Positions 34,383 to 45,998 of a stretch of 64,000 bases of DNA are shown piece after piece; position 1 is the stretch's first letter; each line of letters begins with the position of its first letter. Below the pieces are notes generated by a model. The model worked only from the letters and a program-made list of their open reading frames with translations. It searched no databases and was not told where the DNA came from. The stretch is taken from positions 443,784,619 through 443,848,618 of the forward strand of contig OZ010786.1 of NCBI GenBank assembly GCA_963932465.1, in the 5' to 3' direction. A program made the position numbers and the translations under genes. Source of the DNA: Maratus speciosus (taxonomy: Eukaryota > Arthropoda > Arachnida > Araneae > Salticidae).

Positions 34383-36245
34383 CGATTTGTCCAGCACGCC
34401 CAATTTTTCAAAGATATGGTGGCAATTTTTTTAATTCGTCCTCTTCCCCCCCCCCTGTTCTCATCTTTGTTTGAACTCTCCTGGAACATCTGGGCAATTT
34501 TGATTGGTCTCCCTGTGTGCGCGTGAGAAAGACTCCATGGTTGACTGTCAACAGTGAGTTTCACTTTGCCGTTGACGGTCGAAATATGAGGTACGCATCT
34601 CTGGCTCTGTCTCAACCTCTTTTACTCCACAGATTTAATTTAATTTTATCTTTAATTTTTAAGCACCGATGATAAAGCCTTAGAGGCCTCGAAATAGCTA
34701 TATGCGTTTTAAACTTACTTATATTTGTGTTTTGTAACGTTGGTACTCTCTTTCTAATAAAATGATTTTGTTTTATTGGCGCTGAAGTGGTGAGCAGTAG
34801 GAAGGAGGACGCAATAGGTATGAAAGTTTTACAACAGTCCTGAATTTAAGGCAGAGGAGAGAAGTAATCTGTCTTAGAAGCTGTAGCTTCAGGCAATGGA
34901 AAGGTAACAGGATCGAAGTCTTATCATTTAGAATCGTGGACGTATATGGATCGACAATTAGTGAAGAGTGATTTTTTTCACGAGCCCCAAAGTTCTTAAA
35001 AAACACTCATAGAATATTTTTTAGGAGACTGAGTGAAACCGAGAAACTCTGAGCAACTCTGAGCTTTCTGATCGAGTTTTTTTTATGAAGCCTTGTGATG
35101 AGGTTCTGGGGCCTTTTTAATAATGCTTTGATGTATATTTGCTACGCTGATTTACTGCATCATGATTGACTATTTTCGTCAATACTACTTCCAGCAATGT
35201 TAAGCTTAGTCTTTTCCCTCAGAGGCACAAGTAATAGAAATAATAAACTTTATTGAGTGCAAAAGGCAAGGTGTGTCTCAGAACAAAAAATTCCAGCCTT
35301 TCACTCTGATGACGGAAACCAAAGAACCCTGTAGAGCAGATGCTGATGTGCCTTTCATCAAAAACGATCTATTTTTATTGGTCCAAACGCAATACTAAAT
35401 AATATTTATTTGATGAATGGAATGTTATAAAAAAAGAGAAATTTCTGTGTTGCAGGGAAAGTTTTTATTTTCTATTGTTACATTTTTAATTATTCTGGAT
35501 CATAATTGAATTTATGATTGAAATACTTAATTCTGATAATAATAAATAATATGGAAGTAAGAAGTAAATTACGTTATCGAATTCAACTAATGGTTTTGAT
35601 AACAAGAGTTTAAATACTGTCTAGTGCAGACAGAACTAATGGAGTTCTTTAATAATGATTGTGTATTTTGTGTAAATATTTCTTTAAATAAATTATGTTA
35701 ATGTTAATTTAAATTTGGTCTCTTTATTTTTCCCATGTGTTTTATTTTTAAAAATTCAATTTGCCTATTTTATTTCTTAGAATATTTTTAATAATATTAA
35801 TCCCTTACGGGAGATCCTCAATATTAATCCGCATAACTTAGACTTCTTCGTAAATTTTCACACCTGTTTCATTTAATTTTTATTATTTATGTTAATTTGT
35901 ATTTATGTTAGCTTTATAAGCTGAAACAAGAAAAATTTTATGAAGTATCTTGTTCTTCCCAGCAACTGAGAATGCGATAGTTGCGATATCTTTCGGATGC
36001 AAGGACTAAGATTATAGGATTTATTTTGTTAATAACCCACGAACAATACTGTTTATAAGAAGATTATAATTTTCTTAATTATTGTAAATTCAACAAAATA
36101 CTATCTTTTTCCTTCGAATTTGGAGATTATCTCAATTGTTTTCTACGTCCTTATCAAAGTTAAAAGAAAATGATGTCATATTGCACAAGTGGGGTATGTC
36201 ACGCTAACATGTTTCAACAAGATATAAACAAGTTACATAAGATAA
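34383..36245. other. Unassigned DNA
   Basis: 34430-34620 is less AT-rich and contains a C run; 34676-34770 contains TTAGAGGCCTCGAAATAGCT followed by AATAAA. Neither was recognised. The remainder is AT-rich without genes. Confidence 0.4.
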
Positions 36246-36495
36246 CAACAAAGATATCTCAAAATTTTCGATTCATCAGATCAAGATCACAACGATGCTC
36301 GCCATTCTCTCACTTATTCTAATAAAAAAAAAGAAACAAAATAGAAAAAATAACAATCATTAGAATGTTTAATTTAAATTAATTTTTCAATTAATTTTCA
36401 GCAAAGAAATTACGCTCGAAAATATTGAATATTTAATACGTGATTTATCACACTGCTAACGAAGCGTAGACCCAACAATGCGAAAAATGTTCAAG

Positions 36496-36554
36496 CCGGG
36501 AATCGAACACGGAAAACTTGGAATGGCGTTAGTGCTCTACCTTTTAAGCTACGA
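36496..36554 (-). other. tRNA-like module, left arm
   Basis: Minus-strand A-box-like TAGCTTAAAAGGTAGAG and B-box-like GTGTTCGATTCCCGG. The spacing suits a tRNA-derived pol III promoter, but the acceptor stem does not form. Confidence 0.5.
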
Positions 36555-36928
36555 GGACGGTGATCAGCTTAGCATTTCCCACATATGTTGGTAAGGCTGC
36601 AGCTGCAGCATAAGATGGAATAGTCTTCATAAGCACACAATCCTGCGACGAAACATGAGACACAAATAATCCCAGCATCGGCGAACATATATAAATTTAA
36701 TTAATTTTTCAATTTGTTTTCAACATTCTTAATTAATTTTTCAATTAATTTTCATTGCTGAAAATTAATTACAAAATTAATTAAAATTATATATGTTCGC
36801 TGATGCTGGGTTTATTTGTGTCTCATGTTTCGCCGCAGGATTGTGTGCTCATGAAGACTATCCCATCTTGTGCTGAAGTTGCAGCCTTACCAACATATGT
36901 GGGAAATGCTAATCTGGTCATTGTCCTC

Positions 36929-36988
36929 GTAGCTTAAATGGTAGAGCACTTGGTGCGCTATTCCAAGTGTTCCGAGTTCGATTCTCGG
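36929..36988 (+). other. tRNA-like module, right arm
   Basis: Mirror copy of the left-arm module, on the plus strand, with A and B boxes about 45 bp apart. Transcription, if any, would leave the palindrome. Confidence 0.5.
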
Positions 36989-38292
36989 TTTGGGCATTTT
37001 TCGCATTGTTGGTTCTACGTTTCGTTAGCAATGTGATAAATAACGTATTAAATATTCATTAAAATGTTGTTTGATAGACATGAATTTGATTAAATTAAAA
37101 TTTTTAAAATTGAATATTCTTATTTTATTCGAAAAAAAATTATTATTTTCTTTTGTCCATTCAAAAATACACGTATGTGATACATCATCATAGGTATATA
37201 AAATGCAAAATATAAGACAGTTTACGATTTCCGATACACTTTTAAAAGTCAGGAGCACACTGTCCAGTCGTTTCACGATTTTTAAGGAAAGCGGTTAATT
37301 GACAATAATTTGAAACGTAGCTGACCGTATTTTTGAGTGAATAGAGGTAAATTACGGTGATGAAAACGTTTTCTATAAAAACGGTCGAATGACTGGACAG
37401 TGCTGCAAATTCTTAATAGTGTAAATTCATTTGCATCCCTGATAGTAGTATGCTGTTTTTGAAACTTTTAGATAAATAGCTTTTAGTTACAGAATGTTAG
37501 TAATTATTAATATAAGTATTTCACCTTAATATTCCTACTATGAGGTTCTGAAAACAGAACCTTTCCATAGATGAAATATTGCCCGTTTCAAGGAATTTAA
37601 CACCTCATGAATTTCATTAAATTATAATTCATTTTATTTTTACACTTTACCGAATATGTAAAAAAAAAAAATCTTTGAATGCTCTGGAAATTACACCAGA
37701 AAACAATAAACGATATCTCAAAATTTTAGATTCATAATGTCAACAAATGAAGATTACAACGATGCTCACCTCTCACTTATGCTGATGAAAAAAGAAACAA
37801 AATAAAAAATTAACAATCATTAGAATATTGTTTTATAGGCATGGATGTAATTTAATAATAATGAAATTATTTCTTTAAATGAAAATTAAAAGTTCTGAAA
37901 ATGTATTTGACTTATTTTTATTCAAAGAACAAACATTTTTTTTATCCATTCAAAAATACACGTGTGTGATAAATCTTAACATGTATGCAAAATGCAAAAT
38001 ATTAGACAGTTTACGATTTCCATTACACTGTTAAAAGTCAGCAGCAAATGTCTAGTCATTTGACGGTTTTTAAAGAAAGTGGATAATTTACCATAATTTG
38101 AAGCGTATCTAACCATAATATCGATTGAATAGAGCACTCTCAGAAATACTTTCTTCAATTTACGGAAATGGCCTGGCAGCATTGCTGTCAGGATTGTCCT
38201 ATTAATTGACGAGTATCCGTTAATTTGTACTCCGTTGAAGGAGGGAAAATGTCCGTCAAAAGAAAGTTGTGAAAAATATAAAAATTGCTGAC

Positions 38293-38350
38293 CCTGAATT
38301 CGAACCAGCCATTTTGGAGTTACGAACCGAGCCTGCTAACCACAGTTATA
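38293..38350 (-). other. tRNA-like module (probable SINE head)
   Basis: On the minus strand TATAACTGTGGTTAGCAGGC is an A-box-like sequence and CTGGTTCGAATTCAGG a good B box. It lies just outside the fold-back at 38418-39470. Confidence 0.45.
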
Positions 38351-38652
38351 CAGTAGCGAAATAAACTATTATTTTAACACAATCAAACTGATTGGTAAAG
38401 TTATCATATAATTTGAATATGTCCAACTGAGCGAAAAAATGCTCAGTCTGGGAATCAAACCCAGATCCTTACCTTACAGGGCCGATGCTTTATCGTTTAA
38501 GATAACTGGGCCGACAACCGGAGAGCATATTTCGTTCAGAAAAACTTATTGGTAATAACATCTGGTTTGTCTTGTAGACAGCTCAACAGAATAAACCACA
38601 GGTAAAGGAACTCCATATAAACGATTGTTACGTAGATAATATATTATTTTAA

Positions 38653-38957
38653 GGCTCCTGTCCCTGCCGAGCAAGACACTCACGAGCTAATGCTGATCCT
38701 ATGTGGAGGGTTGTTTCTAATATGTCGTTTGCTTTTCGGCATTTTTAAATATTTTTTTTTCTGCATTGTATAGCCGGGGTCCGTCTCAAGATCGCATCTT
38801 TTTTACTTTTTCGATTTGGTTCGCAGATATTTTTTTAAAGTTACTTTCACTTTCAAAACCGGTTCTGAAAATGAAATTGAAATTCTAAAAAATATCTGCG
38901 ACCAAAATCGAAAAAGTAAAAGAAGTGCGATGTAGAGACGGATCTCGGCTATCCAAT

Positions 38958-38997
<40 letters not shown>

Positions 38998-39095
38998 ATT
39001 TAAAAATGTCGAAAAGCAAACGAGATTTTAGAAAAATCCCTCCCCATAGGATTAGCATTAGCTCGTGAGTGTCTTCGCCGGCAGGGACAGGAGCC
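38653..39095. mobile_element. 443-bp TTAA-flanked palindromic MITE
   Basis: Inverted arms of about 190 bp begin GGCTCCTGTCCCTGCCG, flanked by TTAA at 38649-38652 and 39096-39099. A 36-bp A run lies at 38960-38995 in the right arm. A decayed relative of the inner arms is at about 44740-44990 (GGATCTCGGCTATCC-like and ATTTAAAAAT blocks). Confidence 0.75.
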
Positions 39096-39205
39096 TTAAC
39101 ACAATCAAACAGATCGCTAAAGTTATCATACGTATTGAATATTTCTAACCGAGCGAAAAAATCGTTTATATGGATTTCCTTTACCTGCGGTTTATTCTGT
39201 TGAGA

Positions 39206-39300
39206 TTGTTGAACTACATGACAGGGATGAACAGGAAAGACCGCCCCGGGAACCCAGCTTTTGCTTTAGAGTATAAGAGCAATCCCGGTGGGGGAGGAGA
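39206..39300 (+). repeat. ~95-bp GC-rich insertion unit
   Basis: The unit breaks the right arm of the fold-back, while the left arm has the uninterrupted sequence CTGTTGAGCTGTCTAC (as its complement). It contains ATGACAGGGATGA, CGGGAACCCAGCTTTTGC and TTTAGAGTATAAGAGCAATC. The same unit occurs at about 40995-41066. No coding capacity; identity unknown. Confidence 0.6.
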
Positions 39301-39470
39301 GCTGTCTACATGACAGACCAGATGTTATTACCAATAATGTTTTCTGAGCGAAATATGCGCTCCGGTTTTCGGCCGAGTTAGCATAAACAGTAGAGCATTG
39401 ACCCTGTAAGCCAAGTATTAGAGTTCGATTCCTGGACTGGGCATTTTTCCTCTCAGTTGGAAATATTCAA

Positions 39471-40201
39471 TTCGTATAGTAGCGAAATACTTTGAACTGA
39501 ATATGTTTGCTTCACATGGGTACGGATTGATCAATTTCTTGAAAAGGTTTTAAACTTTGAAGTTAATTTCGGGAAGATTTCGTCTTTAATGAGATTCTTG
39601 TGGGGTTTTAATACTTTAATATTAACATAGGATAAAAATAAGAATTATAAATATTTTTATTTAGATTTCTAGATGTAAAATATGAATATTATATTTTTAT
39701 ACGATAAGATCTTTTTTGAGTATTATCGAATTTTCCATTTAATATTATAATTAAATTATCTTTTAAATTTGTTTATTTAAAAAATATTTAAAATGCGCAC
39801 ATTTATTTCTAAACAACTTTATAAATTCAACATTATGTAACTTTTTTAAACAAATTATTTTTATTATATATTTAATAAATAAACGTAATTAAATTTTAAA
39901 TCATTTTCTACTAATTTTATCCGGATATGGCAATCAAACGAACATACATCTATTCTGAAACTGACATCGCCATATACTAACATTGTGCGCCCACTTCATT
40001 AAATTGTAATCAATTACGGCACGCTGTTTATACATCACAGGTGGTTATGCAGTAGATATATATAATGGATTTCGTGCATCATATTAATTGCATAATTACA
40101 CGCAAAGAGACAGTGATTTATGAATTTATGTCTAAAATGCTTCCAAACTTAATACATACAATTAAAATAGACCAATCGGCACATACTGACTATTATTCAA
40201 A

Positions 40202-40250
<49 letters not shown>

Positions 40251-40994
40251 GTTTTACAACTGACAATTTTTTTATAAAACATGAAATCAATAAACTGTGC
40301 GAAAATTTGAGAGGAAAATTAAATCGAGATTCGATAAATTTATTTTATCTAAACTTTATTTGCAAAATATAAATAAAAATGAACGGTATTCAATAAATAC
40401 TTCTATAAATACGCAAAATACTCATGGAATAGAATTTTTTCTTTGATGAACTTTAATCTATCGATATTTGCGCGCTTTCGATCTCGAACACTACTGTCAC
40501 CGAAAATAAATTATTAGCTCACAAATTCAACAAAATTTATAAATATTACTAAATAATAGTAATCCGTGGTTGGCTCAGAGCTTCGTTAAACTATGTCGAA
40601 AATTCTTTCTTATAAACGATGGAAGACTCTCTCAGCAATCTATAGCCTTCAATACTGTCAAGGCAAGTGACAAGATTACTATTTTGAAATGCGTGATCCC
40701 TGATCTTGTGTTCATCACTAAAGCAGAATTCGACCCAAATACCCGCCAATGTCAAATTCCAATCGCGCTGTTATACCCCAAGAATTGACCAGCACATCCT
40801 AATTAACATAAAACTACATCAAAAAACACGAACCGCAGGTTACCAGATCCGCAAACGCACTTGAGAAAATTTAAAACCCTTGACCTCCATGACGTACACG
40901 TCATACCTCCTCTTATTTCTGTAATCAACGACCATGACGTCATTCACTACACAGTAATGATTGCATATTTGAACCGGATTGGTTTGTGATATGC
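39471..40994. other. AT-rich DNA with a microsatellite
   Basis: A (CA)n(TA)n microsatellite lies at about 40202-40250. A 72-codon open frame at 40570-40788 is richer in G+C than its surroundings but matches no family I recognise. Nothing else was found. Confidence 0.45.
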
Positions 40995-41066
40995 AGAGAT
41001 GACAGGGATGACCACCCCAGGAACCCAGCTTTCGCTTTAGAGTATAAGTGCAATCCCGGGGGGAAG
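40995..41066 (+). repeat. Second copy of the ~95-bp GC-rich unit
   Basis: ATGACAGGGATGACCACCCC, GGAACCCAGCTTTCGC and TTTAGAGTATAAGTGCAATC in the same order and spacing as 39214-39290. Confidence 0.6.
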
Positions 41067-41882
41067 ATTCAAATCCACTGCATATGGTAAGATACATTAA
41101 AAATGACTATAGTCTTTACAATATTTAAAAACAGTTAATAACATACAGAAAAATAAATTCAGTTTGCTGTTTTTGACTCTAAAACTCAGAAGAAGCGTCA
41201 TCAGTACATACATTGACAGAAATTGTACTACGTTTTATACATGCATAAACAATTACAAGACATATTTTTTTGAATATTCGAACTGGAAAACATTAAGTGA
41301 AATGCATATACTGATAAATATAATGAAAATTCTAAATTACTAAATAAAACAAACCAAACAAAATAAGAAAAATATTTACATTATGCACAAAACAGGGGCT
41401 CCTGTCTGAAATGGGAGCTGAGTACAATAAGTTGCTCAACTAGCTCAGAAAGGGAGGAGATTGGTAAATATAAATTCGTTGTCTTCTAAAAATTTCATAC
41501 AATCCGCTATACGTTGCAGGAGAACTGGACGGTCAAGCAGGTAAGTCAGCCAGTCAGGCAGTCATCTGATGCAACAGGGCACTGAACAAAGGTGAGTTTT
41601 ATGACGCAAACATTTTACGCCACATAGCCTGGTATATAAATCTTCACCGGCAAAATTAAGCCCGGGGGTCAAGGGGTTAAAGAAAAACGAATGACAGAGG
41701 TCGCTTTCACACGCACTTTACCATTGTACCATTACTATTGACTTCGCACTCAAAATCTAGACTATCTTTATAAGACAGTAGCTAGTTCTTTGCAACCCCC
41801 ACTTTTCCCCGGAATCTAACAAGATAATAAATTGAGCTAATTGTACGCCCAAGGCATTTTTCTTTACACCATAGATTTCACA
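41067..41882. other. Unassigned DNA
   Basis: Moderately AT-rich; no gene or repeat recognised. Confidence 0.45.
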
Positions 41883-42725
41883 GAGGTGCAGATCCAAGAG
41901 AGATGTGCAGACCATTTGACAGGTTCTAATGTCCCATCATTTCGTGCGTCAAATCTTTGTTCTACTGTAAAAAGATTTTTATCTGCCCACAAGCATTTAT
42001 GTTCGTGTCAAGAGACAATTTTGCTCTTCAAATTTTTCAACCCATGATTTTATCAAGGAAAAGATACAAATCTATTAGTACTGAAAACTCATAAATAGAG
42101 GTGAAGATCCAAGAGAGATGTGCAGACCATTCAACAGGTTCTAATGTCTTATTTCGTGCGTCGAATCGTTGTTCGACTGTAAAATTATTTTTATCTGATC
42201 ACAAAAATTTATATTCGTGTCATGATACCATTTTGCTCTTCGAGTTTTTCAACCCATGATTTTATCAAGGAAAAGGTACAAATCTATTAGTACTGAAAAC
42301 TCATAAATAGAGGTGAAGATCCAAGAGAGATGTGCAGACCATTCGACAGGTTCTAATGTCCTATTATTTCGTGCGTCAAATCGTTGTTCGACTGTAAAAA
42401 TATTTTTATCTGATCACAAATATTTATATTCGTGTCATGAGACAATTTTACTCTCCGAGTTTTTCAACCCATGATTTTATCAAGGAAAAGGTACAAATCT
42501 ATTAGTACTGAAGAGGGGCAGATCCAAGAGAGATGTACTGACCATTCGACAGCTTCTAATGTCTTATCATTTTGTGCGTCAAATCGTTGTTCGACTGTTA
42601 AAAGTTTTTTATCTGCTCACAAATATTTATGTTCGTGTCATGAGACAATTTTGCTCTTCGAGTTTTTCTAACCATTATTTTATCAAAGAAGAGATATAAA
42701 TATATTAGTAATGAAAACTCATAAA
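41883..42725 (+). repeat. ~210-bp tandem array, four units
   Basis: Units begin GAGGTG(C/A)AGATCCAAGAG at 41883, 42098 and 42310, and GAGGGGCAGATCCAAGAG at 42513 (periods 215, 212, 203 bp). Each unit keeps the same frame open for about 50 codons, reading IQERC-DH-T-SNV, then a CSTVK and a SCHETILL-EFF motif with four or five cysteines, ending in a stop shortly after. Only two of the frames have an upstream ATG. I do not recognise the peptide; it may be chance. Confidence 0.8.
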
Positions 42726-42829
42726 TAAAATGGTTCATTAGTATAATCACAACTGTGATCATAAAAAACACACAGCACATGCTCTAGCTTCGTTTGAGAA
42801 ACAGAGGGTATTCGGGATTTCTTTTTTTT

Positions 42830-42860
<31 letters not shown>

Positions 42861-44699
42861 TCTAGAGCGTACCGGAACCATTGGCATATAATTCATGGGG
42901 GCAAAGGAGGCCATCAGGAATACTTCTGCCACTAATTTCGAAACGTATTTATCCTCTTTAATTACTCTGATTAATTAAGACAAAGTATTATAAAATTAGC
43001 GGTGGGAGATTGTCTGACCCCGTGCAGTCGTTAAGATAGAACCGATTTACGAAACTCTTATAAAAATCCAAAGAGCAAACAATACAATTGTCAAAGGGTA
43101 AACAATACAATTGTCGTATACAATTGTCAATATTTAAAAATCTAAATGAAAAAAAAATAATATTTTTATATACCATAATAATTTTAGCACCTTATAATCT
43201 GTTCAAGGCAAATTATTTTCTTACGAAAATGAAATCTTTCGATTATTATAGCACAAAGGATCGAGCTAACTGAGCTTTATATTTTCCTTCTTAAAAATAA
43301 ACATTAAATCATGTAATTTGTAAAGGATTAAGTTGTGATAATACAACTATCACAGCTTTATTAATCACTAAAGCTTACCAAAGTTAATCCTATAAAAAAT
43401 ATCACCTTTCATAAGAGCGATCTAAAGACTCATCACAAAATGATAAATTACATAGAGGATAAAGCGTTATTTCAAAGATTTAATCTAAATCACCTTCATC
43501 ATATTTTCAAGGCAATATAAAAATCAATATCTTAAAACGACTTTTTTCATTTTATATTCCATTAAAAATTTCGAATTAGTATTAAAATTATCTCTTTTGC
43601 TCCTTAAATGATAAAGAACGTTATTTATTTTATTTTTTAACAGATTTTAAAATAGAGATTTTGAACTGCCGATGTTTAACTGAATTCCGAAATTTTTTAG
43701 AGTTTAATAAGTAAACTAGAATTTTTATTTGATTTTCAAAAGTGAATTACTAGTAACTGTAATGATAGCGTTCTTATATCTCTGCTAAAAATTTCGTATT
43801 ATCTAATCGTAAAGAATTATTACAGATTATTTGTAAAAAGGCCGAAAGGTCGAAAGGAAAATGTTAGTCAAAATGTTTTATCTGAAATAGTGGTGCGTAC
43901 TGCTGGGATATTCCACGTAGTATGCTCAACTTGAATAAATAAATTACGTTTAAAAAAAAACTAAAATCGGCTTCAAGAGATCATTTTGTATCTTATTAAT
44001 ACTTATATTTACTTATTTCACACAAGTTTGCGTATGTCAGTAAGAGTTATTGACAAAACTGAAGGTTTCTGCGACAATCCTATATTGATGTCTACATTCT
44101 CTTTAAATCGTATGGATTCCAATATCGCTGTTTTTTTAAAGCGTAATAAAAGGTTTTATATTAAAAATTTGACGTATCTCTCTATTCCGAAAAAAAAAAA
44201 ACACTAATGCTATGGCTACCCGCTGCTGCCGTATTTGAATTAATTTTGTTATTTTTACTTTAAAAAGAAAAAGAAAAATTGCGTATAAAATGAAAGGGAT
44301 TTCGCGCAATAGAGTAAATTTGATGAGTTTTTGAGAGAAGCAAATTTGAAACATGTTTTATTTGGATTCAAGTAAACTGCTCCTGGGTCAAAGGACCATC
44401 TCCAGGGTCCAAGTAACCCAGAGTTAAGACACCGTATGTTTGCTCATAATACTGCACTCTGCAAAATGGAAATTGTTTTCTTTTTATATTTGCTGCATTT
44501 GTATCATGCAATTCCACTATAATATCTACATACTAAATTTAGTGAATTCTTGAAAGCATGTGCTGTCTCATACAGCTGTTGGAAATATTCATTTATAATA
44601 CGCATTCTACTTTTAAGATCCTACATTAGTCACACGAAGGCCATCGTAACTTAATGTTAAACCTATGGGAGACTTTTTTCCAATCCCTCTCTAGCAATT
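42726..44699. other. Unassigned AT-rich DNA
   Basis: A T-rich tract lies at about 42822-42859. No gene was seen. Confidence 0.5.
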
Positions 44700-44739
44700 T
44701 AAGATATTTTAAAGATTTTTTTCATATGACATAGGACAT

Positions 44740-44990
44740 CTGAGGACAACGTCTAGTGTTGTACGTTTGTACTTTGATTGGATTTTTTCTTATTGAGGCT
44801 ACTTTCACCTCGGTTCCGAAAGTAAAGGTAACATTATAAAAGCAAAATGTGCAACAACAATCGAGAATGTAAAAACGTGCCCGCTTTGAAATCCATCTCA
44901 GCTATCCTCGCAAAAAAATCATTTAAAAATATTAAAATGCTTAGTTTGTGAAGGTTATATCTGACATCTAGCACTTTTGCGTGTAAGTGC
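44740..44990. repeat. Decayed relative of the 38653 MITE
   Basis: The right half reads CATCTCAGCTATCC, then an A run, then CATTTAAAAATATT, like 38943-39007. The left half contains GATTTTTTCTT and the TTCACCTCGGTTCCGAAAGT block. Ends could not be placed. Confidence 0.35.
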
Positions 44991-45062
44991 AATCGATCTA
45001 GCATTTATTTGACTTTAGCAGGTATGATTGTGCCCTCATCAATCTGAGCATCAAGGCTATTG

Positions 45063-45690
45063 TGGTGTGGTTATACATTTATTAGTTTGCTGTGATCAAC
45101 TGGTGAGTATAAATACGGGACTTAGAGTTGATCTAAGCAGATTCGGTCGTGTCTTGCCTCTTAAAGTCACATAAACTTTTGCGTTATCGCTTCAGAATTT
45201 GTTGTGTATACTTGGCCACGTGCTATCAGTGACTGACATTTGAGGTAATCTGAATGTGGATTCAAATCCTTCAGCTAAAGAATGTTATCTCTATTAAGGT
45301 GTTAAAATCTACATACTTCAATAATGCGATTTTCGGAGTCCATGGCATTCCATTTACCAGAGACAATTAACATAGTTTTAAATCCCATTGACTAACGTGT
45401 TTTCGCCAATAGTTATTCATCAACGGATAAGACGTTTTGGGTACGATTGCTGAGTAACAATTTTCCTCACGTAAGTTGAGTTTAAATTAGAAAATTTGGA
45501 TTTAGTTATTTTGAGAGTTAGATGAATTTGAATTCGAGCGTCGTAGTTAAGTTTCGCCCACTTCACTGCAAGTCTCACCCACTCATCTATTTCAAATAAA
45601 CTTGCAGTTCCATATTAAAATTTTGCATCTAACTCACTTCATGTCGTCTCACTTATGTGAAAGGCCCAACAGTTCAACCACAAACCCCTT
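45063..45690 (+). other. Possible solo LTR or promoter region
   Basis: GAGTATAAATACGGG (TATA box at 45109-45116) is followed about 480 bp later by AATAAA at 45594-45599. That is the order expected in an LTR or a short transcription unit. No terminal TG/CA pair, primer-binding site or duplication could be fixed, so this is only a suggestion. Confidence 0.25.
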
Positions 45691-45998
45691 AAGTATAAAC
45701 TTAATTTAATTGGAAAAGTGTCATGTTTTTATCATGCAATAATCAAGGGCGGATACGAAGGGACTTCAGAATGGGTGGTGCGATATTACAAATTTGGGGG
45801 TTCCACACAAGGATTGATTTATTCTCTGAACCAAAGAAAACTCCTGGGTATATCTACAGTAGATGCTAAATATAACGACTTTCCTTTGTATTGTCTTTTG
45901 TTATGCTGTAAAAAAGAAATCTGTAAAGTAACTAAACTTGCTCTAGGAAACTGGAATTCCTACAATTTTTTATGTTACAACAACAACAAAACTTCATG

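Larger units (their letters stand above)
36368..37057. mobile_element. Fold-back element with tRNA-like modules facing outward
   Basis: Arms of about 280 bp (36427-36705 and 36772-37057) are strongly complementary, with a short AT-rich loop. The neighbouring paralogue lacks this DNA, and ATTAGAATG/ATTAAAATG borders it (36359-36367 and 37058-37066), an imperfect 9-bp duplication. Each arm tip carries a tRNA-like module: minus strand at 36496-36554, plus strand at 36929-36988 (A-box-like GTAGCTTAAATGGTAGAG, B-box-like GAGTTCGATTCTCGG), each followed by GGGCATTTTTCGCATTGTTG. The exact left end is uncertain because 36368-36426 resembles the loop. Confidence 0.7.
36253..38220 (+). repeat. Direct duplication, first copy carrying an insertion
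   Basis: Copy 1 is 36253-36367 plus 37058-37375; copy 2 is 37711-38220. They share ATATCTCAAAATTTT(C/A)GATT, AACAATCATTAGAAT, ATTCAAAAATACACGT and CAGTTTACGATTTCC in order. Copy 2 lacks the palindrome found at 36368-37057 and so preserves the empty site. Confidence 0.75.
38418..39470. repeat. Second fold-back with outward tRNA-like modules, containing a MITE
   Basis: The left arm is 38418-38628 and the right arm 39164-39470. They share TTGGTAATAACATCTGGT, CCGGAG-GCATATTTCG and GAATATTTCCAACTGAG in inverted order. The right arm carries an extra ~95 bp (39206-39300). tRNA-like modules sit at the tips: minus strand 38448-38512 and plus strand 39371-39435, both ending in a GCATTTTTC tail as at 36368-37057. 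Between the arms lie a TTAA MITE and a second copy (39096-39163) of the sequence at 38374-38440. Confidence 0.7.

Noticed and set aside
36496..36988. Functional tRNA genes
   Set aside because: A- and B-box-like sequences are present, but no acceptor stem or proper anticodon arm forms, and they sit in palindrome arms.
40570..40788. 72-codon open frame that looks fairly protein-like
   Set aside because: No family recognised, no splice or promoter context, and neighbouring frames are broken; too short to support alone.
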